From the NCBI GenBank assembly GCA_046582185.1, contig JAYGEX010000010.1, positions 8,997-72,996 of the forward strand: 64,000 bases of DNA, given 5' to 3'. Each line of letters begins with the position of its first letter. Position 1 is the first letter of the stretch. This DNA comes from GCA-002726655 sp046582185. Lineage in GTDB: Bacteria > Pseudomonadota > Gammaproteobacteria > Pseudomonadales > Azotimanducaceae. This document shows positions 9,405 through 16,796 of the stretch, piece by piece. The notes beneath the pieces were generated by a model, which made no database searches, had not been told where the DNA came from, and saw only the letters and a program-made list of their open reading frames with translations. Made by a program: the position numbers and the translations under genes.

Positions 9405-9821
9405 ATGAACAGTGATACTAAATCATGGCTGGATAGCGTCAAATTCGACGACAAGGGACTAGTCCCGGCAATCGCCCAGGATTCAACGGACAAGCGCATT
9501 CTTATGATGGCCTGGATGAACAGGGAATCGCTCGGGGAAACAATGGCAACGGGCAAAGCCGTATATTGGTCCCGCTCTAGAGGCAAATTGTGGCGCAAGG
9601 GGGAAGAGTCCGGCCATGAGCAGCTCATTAAGGAAGTACGCCTTGACTGCGACAGCGATGTGATAATATTGATGATTGAACAGATTGGGAACATTGCTTG
9701 CCACACGGGAAGGTCAAGCTGCTTCTACAGAATCCTGAAAGATGGAAATTGGGCCACCGTGGATCCAGTGATCAAAGATCCTGGTGAGATATACGACCAT
9801 CACAACAATGCAAAGTCCTAA
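9405..9821 (+). CDS. hisI: Phosphoribosyl-AMP cyclohydrolase
   Basis: HisI hydrolyses the adenine ring of phosphoribosyl-AMP, the third step of histidine synthesis. From ATG 9405, with a GGGG-type ribosome-binding site, the protein is 138 aa. The metal-binding cysteines are seen in RLDCDSD and ACHTGRSSCFY. HisI and HisE are separate genes here, as in Pseudomonas, rather than the fused HisIE of enterobacteria. The position after ubiB and before hisE-tatABC is a conserved gammaproteobacterial arrangement. Confidence 0.96.
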   Translation: MNSDTKSWLDSVKFDDKGLVPAIAQDSTDKRILMMAWMNRESLGETMATGKAVYWSRSRGKLWRKGEESGHEQLIKEVRLDCDSDVIILMIEQIGNIACHTGRSSCFYRILKDGNWATVDPVIKDPGEIYDHHNNAKS

Positions 9822-9897
9822 ATTCACGAAGTAGCAAAGAAATAGAAAGTGATGAACCAGAAAGCTAAGAAACAAGAAGCACAGAAGCAGGACGTAA

Positions 9898-10227
9898 ATG
9901 TCTGACATTATTAAGCAGCTCTATCTGGTCTTGCAGGACAGACGAAATGCGGACCCCGCAGAATCTTACGTGGCGAGCTTACACAAGGCCGGATTAAACA
10001 AGATACTGGAAAAGGTTGGAGAAGAAGCGACGGAAACAATCATTGCAGCTAAAGATGCTACAGTTTCCACAGATGTAGAGGAAGTAATCAAGGAAACCGC
10101 AGACCTCTGGTTCCACACATTGGTCATGTTAGATCACCTTGACATAAATCCAGACCGTATTATGGCGGAATTGGAAAGCAGATTTGGCACATCTGGTATT
10201 CTTGAAAAAGAGTCGAGAAACAATTAA
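9898..10227 (+). CDS. hisE: Phosphoribosyl-ATP pyrophosphatase
   Basis: HisE is the 109-aa all-alpha NTP pyrophosphohydrolase that converts phosphoribosyl-ATP to phosphoribosyl-AMP. The Mg-binding EKVGEEATE motif lies near residues 38-46, and the second acidic patch EVIKETADLWFH near 61-72. The 76-bp linker from hisI is strongly purine-rich (AAGAAA/AGAAG-like runs) but holds no gene. It is probably cotranscribed with hisI. Confidence 0.95.
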   Translation: MSDIIKQLYLVLQDRRNADPAESYVASLHKAGLNKILEKVGEEATETIIAAKDATVSTDVEEVIKETADLWFHTLVMLDHLDINPDRIMAELESRFGTSGILEKESRNN

Positions 10228-10348
10228 CTCAAATTGAACAATTTATACAGGTCCCGGCAATCTCTATACCGTAAAGAGTTATCGAAAAAGTTACGGGAGT
10301 TATCACCGCAAGTTTAGCGAGCACCAGGAACAGAAATCGGAGCAAATT

Positions 10349-10591
10349 ATGTCATTTGGAATTACAGAACTCGTCATCGTCTTAGTCATCGTGCTGCTTT
10401 TATTCGGCACCACAAAACTCAAGTCTCTTGGCAGCGACCTCGGGTCCGCCATCAAGGGGTTCAGGACAGCAGTCTCTGACGAAGACCAAAAAGAAAAAGA
10501 AAAAGAAAACGAAATCAAGACCGTCACTGACAGCAGCGAAGAATCACCTACTACTCTGCAGCAGACCGAGAAGACAAAGAGTAAATCTTAA
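10349..10591 (+). CDS. tatA: Twin-arginine translocase subunit TatA
   Basis: TatA forms the ring-like pore of the twin-arginine pathway in the inner membrane. The protein is 80 aa with one N-terminal helix (FGITELVIVLVIVLLLFG), an amphipathic helix with KLKSLGSDLGSAIKGFR, and a charged tail. A GGAG ribosome-binding motif precedes ATG 10349. The tail codes a Lys/Glu run from an (AAAAAG)n tract near 10489-10512, a slippage-prone stretch in an otherwise ordinary gene. Confidence 0.95.
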   Translation: MSFGITELVIVLVIVLLLFGTTKLKSLGSDLGSAIKGFRTAVSDEDQKEKEKENEIKTVTDSSEESPTTLQQTEKTKSKS

Positions 10592-10606
10592 TATTCGGAC
10601 CTTTCT

Positions 10607-11008
10607 ATGTTTGACATCGGTTTCCCCGAACTGCTCATCATTAGCGTGGTAGCGCTACTTGTCATCGGGCCGGAAAAGCTCCCCGAAACGATTCGAACCA
10701 TATCCTTATGGATCGGCAGATTTCGTCGCAGCTTCGCGAACATCAAACAGGAAATCGAGAAGGAAATTAGCGCCGATGAAATACGTTCGCAGCTTTATAA
10801 CGAATCAATCATGGAAGAGATTGCAAAATCCAAAGAAGCGTTTAACGAGGTAAAAGACAGCGTCAATTCCGCCATTAACGATGTTGGCAACTCCGCTGCA
10901 GAACTTCAGAAATTACCGGAACAATCCAGGCCGGCTGATGAAAAGGATACCGCCGGGGCGATAAAGACAGCAGAGGCGACCAGCAGCAAGTTGCATTCAC
11001 AGGAATGA
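10607..11008 (+). CDS. tatB: Twin-arginine translocase subunit TatB
   Basis: TatB works with TatC in binding twin-arginine signal peptides. The protein is 133 aa and starts MFDIGFPELLII, the diagnostic TatB N-terminus with Glu8. The hinge GPEKLPETIR and a long amphipathic helix follow. The tail is polar and predicted disordered. The stop codon overlaps the start of tatC (ATGA at 11005-11008). Confidence 0.96.
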   Translation: MFDIGFPELLIISVVALLVIGPEKLPETIRTISLWIGRFRRSFANIKQEIEKEISADEIRSQLYNESIMEEIAKSKEAFNEVKDSVNSAINDVGNSAAELQKLPEQSRPADEKDTAGAIKTAEATSSKLHSQE

Positions 11009-11781
11009 ACCACCAGGAATCAAGCACAAGCGCAGAAACTGATCAGGGCCAGCCCCTGATCGATCATCTTATTGAGCTGCGAACCCGAATATTGCACAGC
11101 ATGCTGTCGGTGTTAGTTATCTTCCTGCCATTATTTTATTTCGCCAACGATATCTACACCTATATCTCTGAACCACTCAGAGCATTTCTACCGGAAGGCA
11201 CAACCATGATCGCAACAGAGGTTGCTTCGCCGTTCCTAACGCCATTTAAGTTAACCCTGGTCCTTTCGATTTTTGCGGCGATGCCATTCATTCTGCATCA
11301 GATCTGGAGCTTTATCGCACCCGGGCTCTATTCCACGGAAAAGAAGATCGCATTGCCCTTACTAACGTCCAGCGTCATCTTGTTCTATACCGGCATCGCA
11401 TTCGCGTTCTACGTCGTATTCCCGCTTATCTTCGGCTTCTTCACCAGTGCCGCTCCTGAGGGCGTAACCATCATGACGGATATCAATCGATATCTTGATT
11501 TCGTGCTGAAGTTATTTTTTGCCTTTGGCCTCGCATTCGAAATACCAATTGCTACTATTTTGCTTGTGTGGACGGGTGCGACCACCGTCGAGAACCTGCG
11601 CAAGAAGCGCGCTTACGTTATTGTTGGTTGTTTTGCGCTCGGGATGTTACTAACTCCACCCGACGTGGTTTCACAAGTTCTGTTGGCCATTCCAATGTGG
11701 CTGCTCTATGAATTTGGGATACTGTTCTCCATGATGGTGCAGAACAGGAATGAACAGGGCAAGGAAAAACAAGAATCCTAA
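11005..11781 (+). CDS. tatC: Twin-arginine translocase subunit TatC
   Basis: TatC is the six-helix core receptor of the twin-arginine translocase. The protein is 258 aa and contains the cytoplasmic N-terminal LIDHLIELRTRI motif, the FxxF and LTPPDVVSQ regions, and six hydrophobic segments. It is translationally coupled to tatB through a 4-nt overlap. The charged tail after helix six is short. Confidence 0.97.
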   Translation: MNHQESSTSAETDQGQPLIDHLIELRTRILHSMLSVLVIFLPLFYFANDIYTYISEPLRAFLPEGTTMIATEVASPFLTPFKLTLVLSIFAAMPFILHQIWSFIAPGLYSTEKKIALPLLTSSVILFYTGIAFAFYVVFPLIFGFFTSAAPEGVTIMTDINRYLDFVLKLFFAFGLAFEIPIATILLVWTGATTVENLRKKRAYVIVGCFALGMLLTPPDVVSQVLLAIPMWLLYEFGILFSMMVQNRNEQGKEKQES

Positions 11782-11811
11782 GCAAGCGGGACTCCTTACT
11801 ATCAGGGAGGT

Positions 11812-12246
11812 TTAACTTTCCAGTGTAAAGGTTACCGGCCCATCATTGAGCAATCTCACCTTCATGTCTGCGCCAAATCTCCCAGTTTGAGTTCGGCATA
11901 ATTCTGCTGCTTGCTCAACAAACAACTCGTAAAGGCGTTTCGCTTCCTGGGGCGGCGCTGCACTTGAAAACGAGGGCCGAAGGCCCTTTTTGGTATCAGC
12001 GGCTATAGTGAATTGAGATACAATCAACAATTCTCCCGCAATATCCACAAGACTGAGATTCATGTGATCAGTCTCATCCGGAAAAACGCGGTAATTGACG
12101 ACCTTGTTGGCAAGTTTTGAAGCTCTGGCCTCCGTGTCTCCTTTCTGCACGCCAAGGAACAGCAAGATTCCGCGGCCAATCTCACCGACAGTCTCCCCAT
12201 CCACAACGACCTTTGCTTCGCTCACCCTCTGGATCAATCCAAGCAA
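11812..12246 (-). CDS. dtd: D-aminoacyl-tRNA deacylase, TTG start
   Basis: Dtd hydrolyses D-aminoacyl-tRNAs in the cytoplasm, recycling mischarged tRNA. The protein is 144 aa and starts MLGLIQRVSEA from TTG 12246. A GGAG motif lies 6 nt before this start, so the non-ATG start is well supported. Catalytic signatures are LLIVSQFTIAADTKKG (about 79-94) and the C-terminal Gly-cis-Pro motif NDGPVTF. It lies 18 bp downstream of pip on the same strand, the same pairing as in Pseudomonas. Confidence 0.95.
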   Translation of the reverse strand: MLGLIQRVSEAKVVVDGETVGEIGRGILLFLGVQKGDTEARASKLANKVVNYRVFPDETDHMNLSLVDIAGELLIVSQFTIAADTKKGLRPSFSSAAPPQEAKRLYELFVEQAAELCRTQTGRFGADMKVRLLNDGPVTFTLES

Positions 12247-12264
12247 ATAAAACTCCTGCAGCGT

Positions 12265-13233
12265 TTAAACGCCGAACTCGTCTTCAAAGCGAAGCGACAT
12301 GTCCCGCGTCGCCCTGATCAAGGCATCAATCAGTACGGGTTCAGTCGCTGAATGTCCGGCTTCACGTACGATATAGAGTTGTGAATTGGGCCACGCCCGA
12401 TGCAGCAGGTGAGCATTCTCCAGCGGAGATACCATATCGAATCGCCCATGAACAATAATACCGGGGATATCCTTGAGCGCACTCGCCGCCTTGATGAGCT
12501 GATTTTCTTCAAGAAAGCAGCCGTTGGAATAATAATAGCTGCCGATCTTACATCTCGCCAAGGCTCGATGTGGATTGGAGAAGTGCTTGATCAATCGCTG
12601 ATTAGGATGCAAGGTTGCACAGTGTGCCTCCCAGCTGGACCAGGATTTTGCCGCACCCATGCGCGCCAATTCGTTTTCACCGGACATTAGCTTGAAATAG
12701 GCGCCGGGAAAGTTGTCATGTTTGTCTTTGGAAACAGGAGCGACAAAATCTTCCCAATGATCAGGGAAAAATTGGCTGGCGCCTTCCTGGTAGAACCAGT
12801 CTATGTCCTTCTGACGACCGAGGAACACACCCCGTAAAACAAGCCCCAGGGTTCTATCTGGATACGATTCAGCATAATTGATACTGAGTGCCGAGCCCCA
12901 GCCACCGCCAAACAATACCCATTTTTCTACGCCCAGATATTCTCTGATCTTTTCCATGTCAGCGACAAGATCTGATGTATGGTTATTCTGTAATTCACCA
13001 TGGGGGGTAGATCTTCCACAACCCCGTTGATCGAAGAGAATAATTCGATACTTCTCGGGATTGAAAAAACAGCGGCTATCGAATTCACAACCCGAGCCAG
13101 GGCCAGCGTGAACAAACAATACAGGTATCCCGTCGACAGATCCGCTCTCATCAATGTAGAGCTCATGAATATCATCTACTTGTAAGCGGTGTCGAGCGTA
13201 AGGCTTTATTTCTGGATACAACGGTAACATCAT
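12265..13233 (-). CDS. pip: Proline iminopeptidase homologue with catalytic Ser replaced by Gly
   Basis: This 322-aa alpha/beta-hydrolase matches proline iminopeptidase (S33 family) along its whole length. The family releases N-terminal proline from peptides. The acid and base of the triad are present at Asp266 (GRFD) and His294 (EAGHS), the same numbers as in the Xanthomonas enzyme. The nucleophile elbow, normally GGSWGS, reads GGGWGS, so the expected Ser111 is Gly (codon GGC, bases 12901-12903 on the complement). The oxyanion motif HGGPG reads HAGPG. The frame is intact, so the protein is probably made but not an active peptidase, unless the base is a sequencing error. Confidence 0.85.
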   Translation of the reverse strand: MMLPLYPEIKPYARHRLQVDDIHELYIDESGSVDGIPVLFVHAGPGSGCEFDSRCFFNPEKYRIILFDQRGCGRSTPHGELQNNHTSDLVADMEKIREYLGVEKWVLFGGGWGSALSINYAESYPDRTLGLVLRGVFLGRQKDIDWFYQEGASQFFPDHWEDFVAPVSKDKHDNFPGAYFKLMSGENELARMGAAKSWSSWEAHCATLHPNQRLIKHFSNPHRALARCKIGSYYYSNGCFLEENQLIKAASALKDIPGIIVHGRFDMVSPLENAHLLHRAWPNSQLYIVREAGHSATEPVLIDALIRATRDMSLRFEDEFGV

Positions 13234-13244
13234 TCGTCCCCTGG

Positions 13245-13268
13245 CTTTGCTCCTGACTTTGCTCCTGA
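13245..13268. repeat. 12-bp tandem duplication upstream of pip
   Basis: Two exact copies of CTTTGCTCCTGA lie head to tail just 5' of the pip start, in the 102-bp gap between pip and typA. They could alter spacing of the pip promoter or leader. Confidence 0.85.
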
Positions 13269-13335
13269 CTTAAGAGCTGATCCAGGCAAGCTTAAGCCTA
13301 TTCCTGCTTAGTGAGGTTTAGAGGGCTGACGTTCC

Positions 13336-15156
13336 TTAAGCAACCTTGGCTCGTTCCGCCCGCTTACGTTCATTCTCTGTCAGCAACTTCTTTCGAATTC
13401 TTAAATGATGCGGAGTTACTTCCACCAACTCATCATCAGAGATAAATTCAAGCGCCTGCTCTAGAGTATGTTTAACTGGTGGAGAAAGCACGATATTCTC
13501 GTCTGTTCCAGATGCCCTGACATTGGTTAGCTGCTTGCCTTTCAGCGGGTTTACAACAAGGTCATTACCTCTTTGATGTAATCCCACTACCATGCCTTCG
13601 TAAATTTCGGTATTAGGAGGGATAAACAATCGCCCTCTGGCTTGCAAATTAAACAACGCAAAACCCAGCGCCTTACCACTGGCCATTGAGACCAGTACGC
13701 CATTGCTACGCTTATGAATTTCGTGGCTGACTATCCTTCCATAATGTGAGAATACGCTGGTAACAATTCCGGTACCGGAAGTCATGGTCATGAATTCAGT
13801 TCTAAAACCGATGAAAGACCTGGTGGGAATAAGAAACTCCAAACGCACCCGACCTTTTCCGTCAGGCATCATATTGGTTAAATCTGCCTTTCTAATACCA
13901 AGCGCTTCCATTACAGAGCCCTGGTGAACTTGCTCGACGTCGAGCAATAAATTTTCAAACGGCTCTTGAATCTCACCGTCTACTTCTTTAAATATGACTT
14001 CAGGGCGCGAAACACCCAGCTCATATCCTTCCCGGCGCATCGTTTCAATCAGGACACCAAGATGTAATTCACCCCGGCCCGACACTTTGAATTTGTCAGC
14101 ACTATCGGTCGCTTCAACTCGCAAGGCAACGTTATGGAGAAGCTCTCTATCCAGCCTCTCCTTGATATTACGACTGGTTACAAATTTGCCATCCTGGCCT
14201 GCGAAAGGTGAATTATTGACCTGAAAGGTCATGGAGATAGTAGGCTCATCAACCTGGAGCGGTGGCAGAGGATCTGCATGCCCAGGGGCACAAACAGTAT
14301 CTGATATTTGTAGTCCATCGACGCCGGATATACAAACCACATCACCCGCATAGGCGATGGGAATTTCAACTCGTTCCAGGCCCTTATAACCCATCACTTG
14401 CAGAATTCGCGCCTTCCTTTGCTTACCATCGCCATCGATGACAATGACCTGACTACCTGTCGCGATTGAGCCGCGAGAAATTCTACCCAAGCCGATGATG
14501 CCCACGTAACTACTATAATCCAGGGCACTGATTTGCATCTGCAACGGCCCTTCGATATCCACATCCGGCGCTGGAACATTGTCCACGATTGCCTGTAGCA
14601 GACAGGTCATATCATCTTCAATAGTGTCCGGCGTTAGCCCGGCCGTGCCTTCCAGAGCTGATCCATAAATAACCGGGAAATCCAATTGCTCATCAGTGGC
14701 CCCAAGATTGTCAAACAATTCGAAGACCTCATCCACCACCCAGTTTGGCCGGGCGCCGTCGCGATCAATCTTGTTAACCATTAATATGGGGTTAAGCCCA
14801 TTTTCAAATGCTTTTCTTGTCACAAATCGCGTTTGCGGCATTGGCCCTTCAACGGCATCCACCAATAGCAGAACCGAATCGACCATTGATAAGATTCGCT
14901 CAACCTCGCCGCCAAAGTCGGCGTGTCCTGGCGTATCGATAATATTGATGCGGAAGCCGTTCCATTCCAATGTGGTATTTTTTGCCAGGATGGTGATGCC
15001 ACGCTCTTTTTCAAGATCGTTGGAGTCCATCAGGCGCTCACCGTCGGACTCGCCGCGATGCAAGGCACCGGCCTGGGAGAGTAATTTGTCAATTAGCGTT
15101 GTCTTGCCGTGGTCGACATGAGCAATAATCGCTATATTGCGAATGTTTTGTTTCAT
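13336..15156 (-). CDS. typA: Ribosome-associated GTPase TypA/BipA
   Basis: BipA is a translational GTPase that binds the 70S ribosome and aids 50S assembly under stress. From ATG 15156 the protein is 606 aa, close to the E. coli 607. G1 AHVDHGKTTL, G3 DTPGHADFG and G4 NKIDRDGARP are present, followed by domain II, two alpha/beta domains and the BipA-specific C-terminus. An upstream ATG at 15192 overlaps a TATAAT hexamer (15191-15196), so that codon would lie outside the transcript. It is transcribed divergently from the PP-loop gene. Confidence 0.96.
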   Translation of the reverse strand: MKQNIRNIAIIAHVDHGKTTLIDKLLSQAGALHRGESDGERLMDSNDLEKERGITILAKNTTLEWNGFRINIIDTPGHADFGGEVERILSMVDSVLLLVDAVEGPMPQTRFVTRKAFENGLNPILMVNKIDRDGARPNWVVDEVFELFDNLGATDEQLDFPVIYGSALEGTAGLTPDTIEDDMTCLLQAIVDNVPAPDVDIEGPLQMQISALDYSSYVGIIGLGRISRGSIATGSQVIVIDGDGKQRKARILQVMGYKGLERVEIPIAYAGDVVCISGVDGLQISDTVCAPGHADPLPPLQVDEPTISMTFQVNNSPFAGQDGKFVTSRNIKERLDRELLHNVALRVEATDSADKFKVSGRGELHLGVLIETMRREGYELGVSRPEVIFKEVDGEIQEPFENLLLDVEQVHQGSVMEALGIRKADLTNMMPDGKGRVRLEFLIPTRSFIGFRTEFMTMTSGTGIVTSVFSHYGRIVSHEIHKRSNGVLVSMASGKALGFALFNLQARGRLFIPPNTEIYEGMVVGLHQRGNDLVVNPLKGKQLTNVRASGTDENIVLSPPVKHTLEQALEFISDDELVEVTPHHLRIRKKLLTENERKRAERAKVA

Positions 15157-15190
15157 GGGAGTATATAGAGAGGTACGTGAAGAACGCGGC

Positions 15191-15196
15191 ATTATA
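15191..15196 (-). promoter_or_regulatory. Candidate -10 element for typA
   Basis: Read on the complement this is TATAAT, about 35 nt upstream of the chosen typA start. The -35 is not convincing. A second TATAAT on the plus strand at 15251-15256 could serve the divergent PP-loop gene. Confidence 0.4.
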
Positions 15197-15291
15197 CATA
15201 TTGTGCACGTTTTGCATAGTAAACATGGACAGTCGTAGGCTTTTAAGACGTATAATACGCGCTCGAAAATTATAGTAGTGATTCACAAACG

Positions 15292-16344
15292 ATGAGTGCA
15301 ACGCAGAGAAAAGCCGTTTCCCTGATATCTGGCGGCCTGGATTCCATGTTGGCCACCAAAGTCATCATGGATCAAGGCGTCCATGTAGAAGGCATAAACT
15401 TCTTCACCGGGTTCTGTGTGGAAGGCCATACCCAAGCAATAAGACAAAAAGACAAAAACAAGCAGAAACGCAATAGTGCCTTGTGGGTGGCAGAACAACT
15501 GGGCATCAAGCTACATATTATTGATGTCATAGAAGAATACAAGGATGTGCTGATCAACCCAAAGCATGGCTACGGGAAAAACCTGAACCCCTGCCTGGAC
15601 TGCAAGATATTCATGGTGAACAAAGCCCAGGCCTGGGCATGGATGGAAGAGAACCAGTTCGACTTTATCATTACCGGAGAAGTCATTGGTCAACGGCCAA
15701 AATCGCAGCGACTTGAAACCATGCCAATTATCGCCAGAGAGTCCGGCGCAGATGATCGTCTGCTGCGACCTTTATGTGCCAAAAATCTCCCGCCTACATT
15801 ACCAGAGAGAGAAGGATGGGTAGACAGAAATGCCATGTTCGACTTTCATGGCCGCAATCGAAAGCCGCAAATGGCATTGGCAGAAACATTTGGCTTCAAG
15901 GAATATTCTCAACCCGCTGGCGGATGTTGCTTTCTCACCGATAAGTCCTACTCCAACAAGCTCGTGGATCTGTGGAAGGCGCGCGGCGACAGAGACTATG
16001 AACTGGATGATATTATGCTGCTGAAGGTTGGCAGACATCTCCGACCCAGACCTCACTATAAGGTCATCGTGAGCCGGGAAGAAGGCGAGAACCACTATCT
16101 CGCTGGTTACAAGAACGAATATATCAGCCTGGAAAGTAAATCCCACAATGGTCCAATCGCTATCATTGACGGCATGGCAAACGATGAAGACCTGGAACAG
16201 GCAGCTACCATCGTTGCACGATATAGCCAGGGAAGGGATGCGGACATGGTTCAAATCGAGATTCGTATGACAGATGGCACAGCAAAGACAATTGACGTAA
16301 AGCCGATTTCGCCAGCCGACATTCCCTCTACTTGGCATGTCTAA
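15292..16344 (+). CDS. PP-loop (ThiI/MnmA-like) sulfurtransferase-type ATPase with NFACT-R/DUF814-like C-terminus
   Basis: This 350-aa protein starts with an ATP-pyrophosphatase PP-loop, SGGLDS at residues 13-18, as in enzymes that adenylate tRNA before thiolation. Cysteines NPCLDC (about 99-104) and AGGCC (about 206-210) are candidates for persulfide chemistry. The C-terminal third (LLKVGRHLRPRPHYKVIVSR onward, about 243-340) resembles the DUF814/NFACT-R domain. A TusA-like sulfur carrier follows after 24 bp. Pseudomonas has thiI at this position between typA and glnA, which suggests a related tRNA-thiolation role. Some databases label the family tRNA methylaminomethyl-thiouridylate methyltransferase, a loose name. 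The exact substrate is unknown. Confidence 0.75.
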   Translation: MSATQRKAVSLISGGLDSMLATKVIMDQGVHVEGINFFTGFCVEGHTQAIRQKDKNKQKRNSALWVAEQLGIKLHIIDVIEEYKDVLINPKHGYGKNLNPCLDCKIFMVNKAQAWAWMEENQFDFIITGEVIGQRPKSQRLETMPIIARESGADDRLLRPLCAKNLPPTLPEREGWVDRNAMFDFHGRNRKPQMALAETFGFKEYSQPAGGCCFLTDKSYSNKLVDLWKARGDRDYELDDIMLLKVGRHLRPRPHYKVIVSREEGENHYLAGYKNEYISLESKSHNGPIAIIDGMANDEDLEQAATIVARYSQGRDADMVQIEIRMTDGTAKTIDVKPISPADIPSTWHV

Positions 16345-16368
16345 AGACCAGAATGCAGAGGACAGCAA

Positions 16369-16614
16369 ATGAATAAGGTGGAATCCCTCTTCAAATTAGA
16401 TGCGCGCCGCTTATTGTGCCCAATGCCTGTCATCCGAACGCAAAACCGGATAAAGGAATTGAAAGCAGGCGACAAACTTGAAATAACCTGCACAGATCCG
16501 GGGGCACTTAGCGATATCCCGAGCTGGTGTAGAATTTTCGGCCATACAGTGCTATCCACAAATACAGTGGATCGAGAGATATTTATTCTCATCCAAGTTA
16601 ATGAAACGTCTTGA
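16369..16614 (+). CDS. TusA/SirA-family sulfur carrier protein
   Basis: This 81-aa protein has the family signature LLCPMPVIRTQ, with the sulfur-carrying Cys17 in CPxP, and the later TDPGALSDIPSWC motif. Such proteins accept persulfide sulfur from cysteine desulfurase and pass it to tRNA-thiolating or sulfur-oxidising enzymes. An AGAGGA ribosome-binding site precedes ATG 16369. The 24-bp gap to the PP-loop gene suggests a two-gene donor/ATPase unit. A second Cys after SWC may be extra. It could be either a tRNA-modification or a general sulfur-relay partner. Confidence 0.85.
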   Translation: MNKVESLFKLDARRLLCPMPVIRTQNRIKELKAGDKLEITCTDPGALSDIPSWCRIFGHTVLSTNTVDREIFILIQVNETS

Positions 16615-16616
16615 AC

Positions 16617-16631
16617 GCACCAATATGGAGC
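16617..16631. promoter_or_regulatory. NtrC-like binding site 1 upstream of glnA
   Basis: GCACC-N5-GGAGC differs at one position from the NtrC core GCACC-N5-GGTGC. It is centred about 125 bp upstream of the predicted sigma-54 start of glnA, overlapping the 3' intergenic edge of the TusA gene. Confidence 0.6.
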
Positions 16632-16646
16632 TTTCGTTGTATGTAC

Positions 16647-16661
16647 GCACCGATATTGCGC
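16647..16661. promoter_or_regulatory. NtrC-like binding site 2 upstream of glnA
   Basis: GCACC-N5-TGCGC is a weaker NtrC half-palindrome exactly 30 bp (about three helical turns) from site 1, centred near -95. Two phased sites match the classical glnA enhancer layout. Confidence 0.5.
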
Positions 16662-16722
16662 ACAATCAATTTTACATCGCGCTACAAACCTCGTAATACA
16701 AGGGTTTATTATTAATTGACGA

Positions 16723-16738
16723 TGGCATATTCTTTGCT
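16723..16738 (+). promoter_or_regulatory. Sigma-54 (-24/-12) promoter of glnA
   Basis: TGGCAT-N5-TTTGCT has GG and GC doublets separated by exactly 10 bp, matching the RpoN consensus TGGCAC-N5-TTGCW with one mismatch in the -24 box. Transcription would start near 16749, leaving about 48 nt of leader before glnA. Confidence 0.8.
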
Positions 16739-16796
16739 GTCCCTAATGCACTATTTAACAAGATCCTAGTATGAACACCCCCTTGGAGGAGATAAA

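Noticed and set aside
15157..15192. Upstream ATG for TypA adding 12 residues
   Set aside because: It overlaps a TATAAT hexamer and family proteins start at the internal Met.
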